Assembly (NCBI RefSeq): GCF_933775445.1
Contig: NC_065875.1
Location: forward strand, 15,017,001-15,081,000
Length of the DNA: 64,000 nucleotides
Reading direction: 5' to 3'
DNA from: Argentina anserina
Taxonomy: Eukaryota; Streptophyta; Magnoliopsida; Rosales; Rosaceae
This document shows positions 21,181 to 33,827 of this stretch, in pieces. The notes below the pieces were generated by a model. The model saw only the letters and a program-made list of their open reading frames with translations. It did no database searches and had not been told where the DNA came from. The translations under genes were made by a program, and so were the position numbers. How positions within the stretch are numbered: position 1 is the first letter of the stretch; each line of letters begins with the position of its first letter.

Positions 21181-24059
21181 CTGGTGGAGTATGGGCACCA
21201 ACCATGTGCCTGTTAACTCTGTTTGTTAGTTTTCTAAGAAAAAAAAAGGTAAAAACTTCACCAAAATCATTTTCTCCCCATCCCAAACTCAAATTTTAAT
21301 CACAACTAGCAGGGTCTCCATCTTAGTGACCTTTTTTTTTGTAAGGTAGGATATATTTTATTTTATTCATTGTAAATAAACATAATTACTAACCTCAAGA
21401 TTTTTTCTTTGAAGGAAACTACCTCAAGATTTTATCATGGATTTTTTTGTTCTTTCTTTTTTCATAAAGAAAAACCTCGGATTTGTTGGATGTTCAAACA
21501 ATTGGGAATTTAAATGATGTTCTTCCTGAGAATCTTTTTGATTTATATAAGAAATTATATATATATAATTCATATGAAATAGTTACGCTCGTAAGCGACA
21601 AATACATAGATCATCATTAGGTACTTGTCAAGCCAAACCATGTCGGCATTGGCTTCAATACCTAGTGCGGTAAGCCGATGCACCTTCGAGTGTGCACACG
21701 AGCGGTATGCCACTCACATGTCTGTTAAATCAAAATGCTTCTGTTAGCTATAAATGAGTTTAACTTTGAAATATGTGCAAAACAATAATAGTTAGGAGAA
21801 AAATTATTGTAAAACCTCTTCACCTTGGGCTCCGCCCAAAGAAATTTTTTAAAAAAATTAAGTACAGCTTTCCAAAAAGCTCTAGAGTTTATTATATGTT
21901 TTATTTATTTATTTTATGACATTTGTTTTTTTAGGTCAAAATTATAATCTAGGCACAAAATATTTAGAGATTATAATTGAAATGAGTTTGAAATATATTG
22001 TTTTAATCTATTAATTTTAATAACCATGAGTATCTTAGTTTTGATCGTAAAAGCATGATAAATCACTAAACTTAGACGAAAACTAATGATTATAAAGTTA
22101 ATGTGGTTGACGTATTAAATAATGAATTTTGGGTTAAATGACAATTACAATTGATCCATAATATTAAAGTGTATAATAAGGATAAAATTTCGAGTAATTT
22201 TAATGACATAACTATTTTTTGTAATAAAATTAACGATCGTACGTGATAAATTCGGAAACTCGTATGGTTTGTCGTCTGTTATTTATGATTTTATGTACTT
22301 ATTTAAGTACATACATGCTACGTTTGCGTTGCTTTACAAAATGGACATTCGTCCACTTATTATTAGATATGGTTAATTAGCTCTTCAAGTTTTTTTTTCT
22401 AGTTAAGGTTAGAAGTAAAAGGATGATAAAATTTACCTATAACTATAAATTAGGACATTGTTTTAATGTTTGATAAAGAGAAAAGTGTACAAAAGGTGCA
22501 TGAACTTCAATGTAGTATTCGATCTTTTTGTTCAAAAAAGTAAAAGTAATTTTTATAGTGGAATTAAAGTATTTAAATGTTGTTTAATTTATGTGAGTAA
22601 TGCAGTTTTAATTGAAATTTTTTCATACAAGTTATGTAATTTATTAAAGATATAAAAAACCAAAATTTTTCTCTTATTCATGCATTTCTTTTTTCTGAAA
22701 GGTAATTAATGCATTTTCTTAATAATTGTAAGTAATGTTGTTTTCAAAGAACAGATTAGGAAAAGGAAATTGAAAAAAGAAAGAATAGCAAAAGAAAATC
22801 TGTATAGGGTCAAAATGATGTCAGCTGGTTGGAATCCAAATTCCCATAATAGCAGCTATCACTCTTTTTAATGTTTTTTTATTCAATATCTAACTTAACG
22901 TTCAAATTGTCCGTTAAAGACAAGTTAACATAAATGTTTGTTCCATGATCTGATTGGCTGATATTGAACTCTAATATTATAATATTGGATGGTGTCTGAG
23001 CACGTACGAGCACCGAATCATTTTCCCACATATACGTTGTTCAATGTGCATTACATCTAGGTTGTATCGACGGAGGTTCTTCCCTCCACCCCGTAGAGGT
23101 TCACCTGACGTTTTGTTAACACGCGTGTTGCACACACACTAACAGATATCGATGAAGCCATGAAGGTTGGTAACAAACTATTTTAACAGGGTAAAAGAGA
23201 AACAATAACAGAGAAGAAGTCCAAAAAGGGCAAAAACTTATCAAAGACTTTTACGATTTTGAATCGCTTCTGTCTCCTCTGTACTCTGTAGTTCACTATT
23301 CCTTTTTCAGATCCCTTCCCTTCCTCTCCACCCAAGCTCGCTCTCTAAATTCATGAACCCAAACCCCATGTTTCCTCTAATTCATAACATGTATGTAATC
23401 AAACACACCCCATTCCACAACCTACTCATAAATTTTAATTAATATTGCTTATCTCAGTTATCTGAGAGTGCGTAGATGTGGGAGGAGGGCTTCACATGTT
23501 TCACACTTTCACTCGACTTGACACCCGAATTTTGAACTCAGGAGTTCATGAATTACTCACAGATTGTGAAATTTCCGCTTCCCCGCATCATCCTTACTAC
23601 AAATCAATCCATCTTAATTTTGCTTCAATTGTGAATTAATAGATGTGGAACATCAAGCTACGAAGCAGATGCAATCAGTTACCACTCAAACCCAGAACTG
23701 CCAATCTCAAACTTCAGCTGTTATCCTCATTCCATCATTCTCCATTTTCCATTTTCAATATTCCATTCCTTCACTCTCGAAGCCAACCCCGAGCACATCA
23801 TGTGCAACTCCTTCTTGATCTAATTAAGACTAGCCGACTGCCGATGAGATCAAGACTCGCACCCCCAGGTGGAGAAGGAAGCCATGGTGGATAAATATGA
23901 GAATGGGTAAACCATTTCTTACAGCATTTTTTCCCCACCCTCTTATATTGCATAAAAGTTAACGGAGAAACAAGAGGCTAGTTAAAATATAGTTACACAC
24001 TAAAATACATGGTTGTTATTCTGCCATATCAGATAGTGAATCTCCACTGGGTGGAGGGA
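21181..24059. other. About 2.9 kb of unrelated AT-rich DNA splitting the TNP2 gene
   Basis: TNP2 homology stops near 24060 (..ELEYWSKLKHR) and resumes near 21180 (CDALVGT). The DNA between has no transposase similarity. It contains AT-rich sequence, a pyrimidine-rich stretch at 23260-23350 resembling a plant leader, and one ATG-started 83-codon ORF (23643-23894) that I do not recognise. I found no clean terminal repeats or target duplication, so I cannot name the insertion. Confidence 0.55.
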
Positions 24060-25732
24060 AGAATTTTCGTTGTATCGATGCTTCAATTTAGACCAGTACT
24101 CCAACTCAAATAATATACCCTTCTTTGTCCAATTCAGTTCAACTGGTATTCGCTTTCTATTTTTATCAAGGTTATTCTTGTGCTTACCAGGTTTACAAGG
24201 TCGGAGCGGATTTAGTTGAAGCAATAAATCATTACCAGATAACTGTTTTGGGGCTGTTCTTGTCTCAACTTCATTATTGAATAATTCTGGAAGTTTACGC
24301 CATGGATGATTTTTCTTCAACCAACAATGATGCCCCATGTAACAAACTTTACTCCTTAAAGGCTCAGATCTAGTATCTTTATTACACACATGACATGCTA
24401 GAAAACCCCTAGTGCTCCAACCAGACAAATTATCATAAGCAGGAAAGTCGTTAATGGTCCACAATAAAACAACTTTCAATATAAAACTAGAATCAGTAGA
24501 TTTATCATAAGTTGTAACTCCATTTTCCCATAAATCCTTAAGTTCATCAATCAAGGGACGCAAATAGATATCAATGTCTTTACCTGGTGCATTCGGCCCT
24601 GGAATCAGCAAAGTCATCATTGAGAACTGGCTTTTCATACACATCCATGGTGGTAAATTATATGGAACTACGATTACTGGCCACAAACTATAAGAGAGAC
24701 TCATGTTCCCAAATTGATTAAATCCATCTGTAGCAAGTCTTAATCTCACATTTCGTGACTCTCCTGCAATGTTAGGGTACATGTTATCAAGTTCCTTCCA
24801 TGCCATTGAATCTGCTGGATGGCTCATAGTCCCTGGTACATCCTTCCTTTTATCACTGTGCCACCTCATATTAGTAGCAGTCTGCTTTGACAAAAACAAC
24901 CTCTGTAATCTGGGCTTCAATGGAAAATAGCGTAGTACTTTATGAGGGATTCCTTCCTTTTGTTCCCCATCATCTAGATCAGCAGTAGGTTTATATCTTG
25001 GCTCGTCACACTCTGGACATCTGACTTTATCTGGATGCTCCTTGTAAAATAATGCACAATCATACTTACAAGCATGGACTTTTTTTTATATCCCAAGCCC
25101 AAACTCTTCAATATCTTGTTCGTATCATAGAATGATGGTGGAATGTTATTAGGCTTTGGACAACACTGTTTCAATATCTCTAACAACATGTCGAAAGATT
25201 TATTAGTCCATTGATTGAGGACTTTACAATGCATCAACTTCACCATAGCTGTTAAAACACTAAACTCAGCACTAGGGAAGAATTCTCTTTTAGCCTCATA
25301 ATCCAATTTTCCGTACTCATCAGATTCAATCCTATAAATGTTGGGGTCGTCTTCTACCTCAGAATGTTCACCGCTAGAATCATTTATCTCCTCTGCATCC
25401 TGGTCCATAAGATCTACTTTTGGGTATATATCCTCTAAAATATCAAACACATCATCATTGGGTTCATGCTCTGCTTGACCAACTTCCATTTGCGGCATTT
25501 ATGTTTCTCCATGTTCTGTCCATCTCTCATAAGTCATTGACATCCCATTTCTACTCAAGTGGTATCTTATAACTAAGAGAGGATGTGATTCATACAGCTG
25601 ACACTTAACACAAGGACATACCGTCTCATTATTCGCATCAAAATAATGTTGTGCAACACCAATGAAAGACTCAATGTCATCCTTGTATTCTTTGCTGAGT
25701 TTGTTTTTAGAATGAATCCACTGTCTATTCAT
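24060..25732 (-). pseudogene. CACTA TNP2 transposase, N-terminal part
   Basis: The start MNRQWIHSKNKLSKEYKDDI (ATG at 25732) is the transposase-associated N-terminal domain, with CPCVKC and the YHL..NGMSMTYERW motif. A TAA breaks the frame at 25499. The central linker is acidic (ILEDIYPKVDLMDQDAEEIN). A T8 run at 25080-25087 shifts the frame after LKSLGLGYKK. HACKYDCALFYKEH, CPECDEPRYKP and the tnp2 domain follow (24920-24060), with NVRLRLATDGFNQFGNMSLS, YNLPPWMCMK, DLWENGV and GWSTRGFLACHVCN. Function in intact relatives is cut-and-paste of CACTA elements in the nucleus. Here the stop, the frameshift and the split make it non-functional. Confidence 0.88.
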
Positions 25733-25741
25733 TTTGGATCC

Positions 25742-26241
25742 TATTGAAGTGTGGTTGTTGATTATGAAGTTTACAAGCTTATATGCAGTGATATGCAGAG
25801 GTTCGCAGGGGATGCAAGCATAGCTGCAGCCCTCCAGTTTTTGGTTGTCGTTTGTTCCTGTTGCTGTCGTTCTCAGTTGATGGAAAGGTGGTCGTATGCT
25901 CACCTTTGTGTTGTCCTCCTTCGAATCAGTGCATTAAATGCAGAATCGTGGGTTGTTGGCTTTCTCTCCTTGATATCAGTTTTGTTGTTCACAAACTGAT
26001 CTCCTTCCCTTGTTTTCTGGTTCTGTACATGCTTAGGTTAGATAAATAGTCATGTGTTAGTTTAGATATAGATTATTTTGAAGTATGTGATGTACAGTAG
26101 CTGATAGCTCGGCTTTCCTTCTGTTTACTGCATATATTTATGCAGTATATATCTTGTATGTACTGCTAAGATTTTATTATTGAGTTGAAGCTCTAAAGCA
26201 TCCTCTTCATATTCTCCCATTCTATTCCTTAAAATTCAACA
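25742..26241 (+). repeat. 5' LTR of nested Copia
   Basis: 500 bp, TATTGAAG...TTCAACA. The first base pair differs from the usual TG start in both LTRs, so the change predates insertion or is tolerated. Confidence 0.92.
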
Positions 26242-26253
26242 TGGTATCAAAGC
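26242..26253 (+). other. Primer-binding site, initiator tRNA-Met type
   Basis: TGGTATCAAAGC directly after the 5' LTR. One base differs from the usual plant TGGTATCAGAGC. Confidence 0.85.
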
Positions 26254-26346
26254 AGTGATCCTTATAGGACATGCTTCTGTATTTCATTCTCATAGTTCCA
26301 TCCTTCATTCTCATAGTTTCCTCAACATCTTGTTATTTCCTTCATT

Positions 26347-29300
26347 ATGGCAGGAGGTAACAGAGACAAAGGAGATTCTTCTTCATCAAGAGCAGAGGTT
26401 GTTGACACCAACACTTCTACTCGGCTCATATCCTCATTGCTCAATGAGTTCAACTACATTTCATGGTCAAATGCCATGATTCTTGCTATTGGTGGCAGAA
26501 ATAAGCTTGGTTTCATCAATGGGAAGATCAAGATGCCTGCATCATCATCTTCAGACTTTGATACTTGGCAACCTCAAGATCAGCTTGTAAGGTCATGGAT
26601 TATCAATTCGATGGAACCAAGGCTTCATCAGATCTTTCAGTTCTATGATTCCGCTGCAAAGATGTGGACTGCAATCAAGGAGTTCTATGGAGATCTAAAT
26701 AACTGTGCACGAGTTTTTCAAATCAAGCAGGAGATTGCATCCTTTCAGCAGGGCAATCTCACTTACATTGAACATTATGGAAATCTCATGGCAAAATGGA
26801 ATGAGCTTGAGATCTATATGCCCTATACTACTAACTCAGCAACAATCTTGAAAAGAAGAGAAGTCTTCGATCTTCGAGCTCCTATTCAGCCTTGGATTTG
26901 AGTATGGGGACTTTAGAAGCCACATTTTGATGTCTTCTGAGCTTCCTTCTCTTACCTCAGTTAGTGCTACTATTCAAAGAGAAGAAACTAGAAAGAAAGT
27001 CATGAATGCATATGTTGTTGTTGCTGAGACTCAAGTTACTGAGAGTAGAGCTTTTGTTAGTAGCAGACCATATAGAGGCAAAATGCCGGATTTGGAGTGC
27101 ACTCATTGCAAGAAAATTGGTCATGCTGGCATTGGTCATCTTAAAGAAACATGCTGGATTTTGCATCCTGAGCTCAAGACCAAGTTCAATGAAGAGAAAA
27201 ATTCAAGGAATCAGTCTAAGACCAACTTCAGAGCTACTCAAGCAAGCAGTGGCAATTCAAGTAGCAACATGGTGGATTTTTCTTCCAATCCTATCAATTT
27301 GCTCAATGATTTTGCTATTTTTCTTCAGCAGAGACAAGGCAAGACTCAAAATGGTGATACCACTGCTATGCTTGGTAAATTTGTTGGTTTTCTTGTAGAG
27401 GCAAACTTAGCAGATCCTGCAGACATTCCAGGTATTATACAAGCTATTTCAACAGCTTTAAGTCTTAGTAAATCACATGATTTGTGGATTGTGGACTCAG
27501 GTGCATCAGATCATATGTCTAATGATGCATATCCTTTACATGATTTTCAATCTTTTGATAAACCTTCACATGTTTCTGTGGCTAATGGTCACAAAGTTCT
27601 AATTCTTGGAAAAGGAGAATTAAAACTTCTTTCTGATCATACAAACTCTTATATCGTGTATGTTCCTTCTTTTTCATTTAAGCTCTTGTCAGTAGGTAAA
27701 TTAACACACCAACTTGATTGTCTTGTCACTTTCTCAACCTACAATGTTGTCTTACAGGATCGAGTCACAAAGAGCACGATTGGTGAAGGGTTCTTCCTCA
27801 ACAATCTATATTACATTTCAGTTTCTCCAAGCTTCACAAAGAGTTTTTTTGTTGAAGCCAAATCTTCTGTTTCCCATCAACAACTATGGCATATGCGCCT
27901 TGCTTATCCATCTACTCATGTTTTGTCTTTTTTGTTTCCCTCTCAATGTAAAAGTTCTCTATAATGTGAAACTTGTCACAAGGCCAAGTCGTCTAGACTT
28001 TCCTTCTCTATCTCAATGTCTAGATCAGCTCGGAGCTTTGAGTTGATTCACTCTGATGTATGGGGGCCGGCCAGAATTGTATATGTGGATGGTTATAAAT
28101 ACTATGTCACTTTTATTGATGATTTCTCAAGAACTACATTTGTTTATATGTTGAAATCTAAGAGTGAAGTATCAAAATGTTTCCAAGACTTTCATAATCT
28201 TGTAAAGACTCATTTTTCTTCTAGCATTTGCACATTAAGATCAGACAATGGCACATAATACACTTCAAATGTTATGCAAAATTATCTAAGTGAAAATGGT
28301 ATTTTTCATCAAACAAGTTGTGTTGGTACACCTCAACAAAATGATGTTTCTGAACGCAAGAATCGTTATCTGCTGGAAAAGACCAGAGCCATTATGCTGC
28401 AAGCAAACGTGCCCTAAAGGTTTTGGTCTTATGCAATTCAGTGTGCTGCTTACATCATCAATAGACTTCCTAGTAGTGTGTTGAACTTTCAGTCACCTTT
28501 TCATGTGTTAAAGGGAAGAGAAATTGACATCAGTCACCTTCGTGTATTTGGTTGTATATGTTATGTTCATTTGTAGTCTCAACAAAAGGATAAGTTTGAT
28601 TCTAGGGCTGCAAAGTGTCTGTTCTTGGGATACTCATCTTCTCAAAAAGGCTACAAGTGTTATGATACCGTTAGCAAGAAGTTGTTGGTATCCAGGGATG
28701 TCAGATTTGATGAAGCAAATTCATTCTTTCAAACTCATGAAAATGATCTTCAGGGGGATCTGCAAGGAGAACTATTTGATGTGTCACCTATAGTTCAATC
28801 TGCACCATATGTATCTGATCATGATCAGGTTGTTCCAAGGGAGGAGATTGATCAGGACACCCATGAACATGTGGTTAGAGAAGATGAAGTAAGAAGAGAA
28901 GATGTTGGTGACAGAGAAAGGATTGATGATAGACAGTGTAGAGAAATTGTTCCAGATGAGTCTCAATCCTCATCAAAAAGGTATCCTAGTCGGACTCGGA
29001 CAACCAATGTCAGATTGAAAGGATTTGAGATTTATAAGCCAAAACATCCTCTTGGCAACATTGCCACATTGAATTTGACTTCTCCTGCACACAATGCTTT
29101 TCTCAACAGCCTGTGTGACTCATATGAACCAAAAAATTTCAAGGAAGCTAATCAATCTCCTGTTTGGAGACAAGCTATGAATGATGAATTGAAAGCTCTA
29201 CATGACAATCAAACATGGAGTGTTGTTCCTCTTCCAAAAAGACATAAAGTTGTTAGTGCTCGTTGGATTTACAAAACCAAATTTCACTCAGATGGAACTA

Positions 29301-30661
29301 TTGAGAGGCACAAAGCTAGATTAGTTGTTAGTGGTTTCACTCAAACCTTTGGAGTTGACTACAAGGAGACCTTTGCTCCTGTTGCTAAGATGAACACAGT
29401 TCGTGTGTTGTTATCAGTTGCTGTGAATAGTGGATGAAATCTTTTTCAAATGGATGCAAAAAATGCTTTTTTGCATGGTGACTTAGAGGAAGATGTGTAC
29501 ATGCATCTACCTCCAGGCCATGAACAAGAGAAAGAAGCAGGAATGGTCTGCAAGCTTCATAAGGCCATATATGGTCTAAAACAATCTCCAAGAGCTTGGT
29601 ACTCTAAGTTAAGTTCTGTTCTTTTTGCTTCAGGGTTCAAAAGGAGTCATGGTGATTCTTCTATGTTTGTTCGAAATGGAAAAATGGGAAGACTCATAGT
29701 CTTAGTCTATGTTGATGATCTTATTATTACTAGAGATAGTGACTCAGAGATTCAAGCCTTGAAAAAATCTCTTCATTCTACATTTGCTATCAAGGATTTA
29801 GGAAGGCTGCGTTATTTCCTTGGCATTGAAATGGATCAAACACCTGGTCAGTCATTCTTGAATCAAAGAAAATATATTTCTTATTTGCTTGATGAAGTTG
29901 GTATGCAAGATACTAAAATAGCTCACTCTCCTCTACCTAGCAATCTTAATCTTGACACAGAAAGTGAGAGTCTCCCTGATATCTCTCATTATCAAAGATT
30001 GGTTGGTAAGTTAATCTACTTAACTATTACTAGACCTGATATCACTCATGCTGTTAGTCTAATCAGTCAGTTCATGCACTCTCCACATTCATATCATTTG
30101 CAACTTGTTAAGCGTATCCTTAGGTATCTTAAAGGCTCTGTGACTAAGGGCATTCTCATGAAACAACATAGCCATTTTAAACTTGAAGGATATATAGATT
30201 CAGATTGGGCAGGAAATGTTCTTGATAGAAAATCCACAACTGGTTTTTGTACTTTTGTTGGTGGAAACTTGGTTACATGGAAAAGTAAAAAACAATTTGT
30301 GGTTGCTAGATCAAGTACAGAGGCTGAGTACAGGGCAATGGCTTCAGTTGCATGTGAACTCATCTGGTTAAAGACTCTTCTCAGTGATCTTAGCATTGTT
30401 GTATCTACTCCCATCATCTTACATTGTGATAACCAAGCTGCAATGCATATTGCTGCCAATCCTGTGTTTCATGATAGAACCAAGCACATTGAAGTGGATT
30501 GTCATTTTATTCGAAATGAAGTTCAGTCCAAGCTTCTTTCCACTGCATATATCAAGTCTAGTGAGCATCTTGCAGATGTGTTTACAAAGATTTTGCCAAC
30601 TACTCAGTTTGGTCGTCTATTGTTCAAGCTTGGCTCTAGAGACTCTCTTGATCCAGCTTGA
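26347..30661 (+). pseudogene. Copia gag-pol, multiple stops and one frameshift
   Basis: Gag starts at ATG 26347. A 1-nt slip near 26865 moves the rest of gag to another frame. Next come a zinc-knuckle remnant (CTHCKKIGHA near 27100), protease WIVDSGASDHM (27484), integrase (FELIHSDVWGPA near 28036; DDFSRTTFVYM), RT (FLHGDLEEDVYMHLPPG; YVDDL near 29708) and RNase H (KSTTGFCTFVGGN; STEAEYRAM; HCDNQAAMHIA). The order protease-integrase-RT-RNase H defines Copia. In-frame stops lie at about 27961, 28256, 28417, 28575 and 29436; the last replaces an expected Trp. It ends at TGA 30659-30661 just before the polypurine tract. Not able to make a full polyprotein. Confidence 0.9.
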
Positions 30662-30668
30662 GGGGGAG

Positions 30669-31167
30669 TATTGAAGTATGGTTGTTGATTATGAAGTTTA
30701 CAGGCTTATATGCAGTGATATGCAGAGGTTCGCAGGGGATGCAAGCATAGCTGCAGCCCTCCAGTTTTTGGTTGTCGTTTGTTCCTGTTGCTGTTGTTCT
30801 CAGTTGATGGAAAGGTGGTCGTATGCTCACCTTTGTGTCGTCCTCCTTCGAATCAGTGCATTAAAGCAGAATCGTGGGTTGTTGGCTTTCTCTCCTTGAT
30901 ATCAGTTTTGTTGTTCACAAACTGATCTCCTTCCCTTGTTTTCTGGTTCTGTACATGCTTAGGTGAGATAGATAGTCGTGTGTTAGTTTAGATATAGATT
31001 ATTTTGAAGTGTGTGATGTACAGTAGCTGATAGCTCAGCTTTCCTTCTGTTTACTGCATATATTCATGCAGTATATATCTTGTATGTACTGCTAAGTTTT
31101 TATTATTGAGTTGAAGCTCTAAAGCATCCTCTTCATATTCTCCCATTCTACTCCTTAAAATTCAACA
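30669..31167 (+). repeat. 3' LTR of nested Copia
   Basis: 499 bp, about 97% like the 5' LTR; preceded by GAGGGGGAG (30660-30668). Confidence 0.92.
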
Positions 31168-33076
31168 GATCCCCTGACAAATACAAACAACAAAAAAATG
31201 GTATAACAACACCAAATGCGGACACAAAGTTCATTCACTTCATTGGTAGTTATAATAATGGTGAATGAGTATCAGTAAAAGAGCCACATGATCATTTATT
31301 CAACCACATGATCATAATTATATTGCGTTTTCATAGACTTAAGCACACTTCAACTGACCAAATAAGAATATCTCAATAAGATAAGTCACATGAAAACGAA
31401 ATTTCTTTATTAATTAAATATCCGATCAGATAAATTTGCAAAAATGGAATATCCATAAGCTGAAATAAATAAATAACATCTTAACAAATACCATCTATTA
31501 AAACCTAATAAACTTAATGCATGTTGCCAAGATCTTTCTCATATCCTTCATGTTCGGTATCAATGTCTTGTTCAGTATCCATGTCTTGGTCATTCTGATT
31601 ACCATCATCAAAAGGGGGATACATATTTTCATTGGCATAAGCCACAAACTTAGCTTTCAGTTCTTCTATCTGCCTCACCATATTATCATTGCATCCAATA
31701 ACTCTTCATTTGTGTACTGATCATTGTTGTTAGTTGCAGTCACAGCAGTATAAATATTTTGCTTTTGAAAACCATATCCTAAACCTTTAATGGTCTTGCC
31801 CTTCATGACTCCAACTCCTTTTTCCAAAATCTCTAATTGTCTTGGAAGAGGAACTGAGATTTGATCAGTTGAGACACTTTGAATTTCAGCCAACTTTTGT
31901 TTTTCCTTCTCCAATGCATCCAGCATTTTCTTCTAAGCAAATGAACAATTAAAATTATTATTATATACACTTCAAAAAAAGATCATGAGTTTTTATAATA
32001 AATAATGCAATCAAATTTAAACATATATACTTATCCCTCTATTTGATGCTTCCTCGTTGACCCATGTACCTAAGCCACCTTGATGTTGATGCATAATGCC
32101 CCAATTTTCAACAATTGTCAAATTCTTCCCCTTCTGCATATATTTGTTTGAAAGTAAATTACATTGTACAATTATGAACGAATATATGCATGTACTCAAA
32201 CTTTTAACTTCGCGAAATAAAATTGATAATTTACTCTAATGAAGCTTCCATATGTTTTTGGAAGGGACGTGAACCCCCACAATGATGGTATTTTAAGTTG
32301 CCTCGGTTCTTAGCATTAGTTTTGCAACGATTCTACATGAAGAAAAATATATACATGCAAGTACAATGATAACAAATCAATCAATTTCTTAACTAAGTAT
32401 ATATACATACCTGATAATCTTCCTTCTTAAATAATTCATCGCATAAATATTCACACTCAGCCATTTGTCTTTTACCCCACAACTTTTCTGGAGGAGGATG
32501 TGCACGGGCATACTCAAGGTCATTACCATGGAGCTTAAAGTGTTTATGAAGCTTACACTTCCATTGTCTATACGACTTTCCCATGTGATCCTCAATGTAC
32601 TTCATTATGTCATGGTCTGTCTTGTCAAATTCAAACTTTGTCTAATACAAAAAAAAAAAAAACAAGTGAATTTTATAATAAAATTAATTTATAAAATAAG
32701 AAAATATGAAGATACTTACTGAGAGAGCTGTTATAATAGTAGTCTTATCACTTTGAGAGACTTTTTTCCTAGTCTTGATAGTAAGTGGGGCAAGTTTGCG
32801 AGTCGATCCGATCTCAGAACTAACATCGCATTAGCTTCGATGGTATTTGGAAGTTTTTGTTCATGATCAATCAGAATCGAAATTCTCTTTTTAATTGCAT
32901 TGACAATATTATGAGCTCCTAAACCCCTTGTAATCCCACGAGTCTTCTTGACTTGTGAAGACGGCACCTCGTTACCCACTTTGCCTATGAGAAACAAGTA
33001 CAAGTAATTAATTTTAAGCAACATAAATAGTGTGTTTATGTAATTTATAGCAACCAACATATATGACTTACTCATT

Positions 33077-33165
33077 ATATGTTCAATCTTACTCTCTGTT
33101 CGAAATATCAGCCATATCACCGATATATCGCTGATATTTCGAACAGAGAGTATGATTGAACATAT
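33077..33165. repeat. 36-bp near-perfect palindrome with 17-bp loop
   Basis: Left arm 33077-33112 (ATATGTTCAATCTTACTCTC...) and right arm 33130-33165 pair with a single mismatch (T/A in the middle); loop 33113-33129. The left arm holds likely CACTA intron or exon sequence and the right arm starts the CGATAT-rich repeat. This looks like an inverted duplication made when the repeat inserted. Confidence 0.9.
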
Positions 33166-33615
33166 TGGTCAAAATTTATCGGTCAACGCAAAAATGATGG
33201 TCAACGGTTAAATATCGGTCAAACTTTGATATATATTTTTTCAATTTTTGTTTAATTTTTTAATATTTATTTCCTCTTTTTTAAAAAAAACTTATATTTT
33301 TTTTTCATTTTTTCATATATATTTTAAATATATATGATGAATTTCAAGTCTAAATAATCATTCTTAAATACCTATTTTTATTATTAGATGTCGTTCGTAT
33401 ACTTTAATTGTCATTAAATCAAGTATTTATTTTTTTTTAGTTTACTTAGTACCGTTTTTTAGTTTATTTGGTACATATTGAAGTATAATTTTATAAATTT
33501 TATTGAAAATAAGCAAATCTGATAAAACCGATATATCCCCGATAAAACCGATATATTCCCCGATATATCGTTTTACCTCTCGACCGATACGATACCGAAA
33601 ACGATATTTAGACCA
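33101..33615. repeat. CGATAT-rich repeat element, probably MITE-like
   Basis: Dense variants of CCGATATATCG, TATCGGTCAA and GATAAAACCGATATATCCCC on both sides of an AT-rich core. It ends with CGATACCGAAAACGATATTT then AGACC. It lies in the intron of the TNPA-like gene. I could not define terminal repeats or a target duplication, so the class is open. Confidence 0.6.
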
Positions 33616-33619
33616 TTGG

Positions 33620-33721
33620 TCCTACTTGCATGAGTTGGTTGTGGAGGCAATGGTTGGACACGCCGTTGTGTCCTACTTGCATGAGTTGGTTGTGGAGGCA
33701 ATGGTTGGACACGCCGTTGTT
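33620..33721. repeat. 51-bp tandem duplication in the TNPA-like gene
   Basis: 33620-33670 and 33671-33721 match except at the last base. Being 51 bp, the duplication keeps frame and adds a second QRRVQPLPPQPTHASRT to the minus-strand product. Confidence 0.93.
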
Positions 33722-33827
33722 TCAGACTACGGGACTGAGATTGAATGGACTCTTGTGGCTGCCTTGCTATTGAAAACCTCCTCTTGTTAGCATTGAGAAC
33801 CTCCTTATTGTTGTTCGGCTTCAACAT

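Larger units (their letters stand above)
25742..31167 (+). mobile_element. Copia LTR retrotransposon, 5426 bp, nested in the CACTA element
   Basis: Perfect 5-bp target duplication GATCC (25737-25741 and 31168-31172). LTRs are 25742-26241 and 30669-31167, starting TATTGAAG and ending TTCAACA, with about 13 differences in 500 bp. The primer-binding site TGGTATCAAAGC (26242) follows the first LTR directly, and the polypurine tract GAGGGGGAG precedes the second. Gag-pol lies between in plus orientation with several stops. It sits just 10 bp upstream of the TNP2 start codon, in the opposite orientation. The low LTR divergence implies a fairly recent insertion. Confidence 0.95.
31514..33827 (-). 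pseudogene. CACTA second gene, TNPA-like (Ptta/En/Spm family)
   Basis: Minus-strand exons are recognisable but not cleanly joined. The start is MLKPNNNKEVLNANKRRFSI at 33827, followed by the duplicated VQPLPPQPTHASRT. After a repeat-filled intron comes GKVGNEVPSSQVKKTRGITR plus GLG (about 32985-32920), then RKLAPLTIKTRKKVSQSDKT in a shifted frame near 32780. The En/Spm block follows: MKYIEDHMGKSYRQWKCKLH, NDLEYARAHPPPEKLWGKRQ and MAECEYLCDELFKKEDYQ (32605-32400). A coiled segment MLDALEKEKQKLAEIQS lies at 31926, and an acidic tail ends at TAA 31516-31514. The family supplies the DNA-binding helper that recognises subterminal repeats in En/Spm. Exon borders and frame breaks are uncertain. Confidence 0.75.

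Noticed and set aside
23643..23894. 83-codon ATG-started ORF
   Set aside because: Position after a leader-like stretch is suggestive, but no domain, homologue or splice partner is visible; noted only within the unexplained block.
25735..25903. TNP2 ORF extending upstream past 25732
   Set aside because: The extra codons are antisense Copia LTR; the true start is the ATG at 25732.
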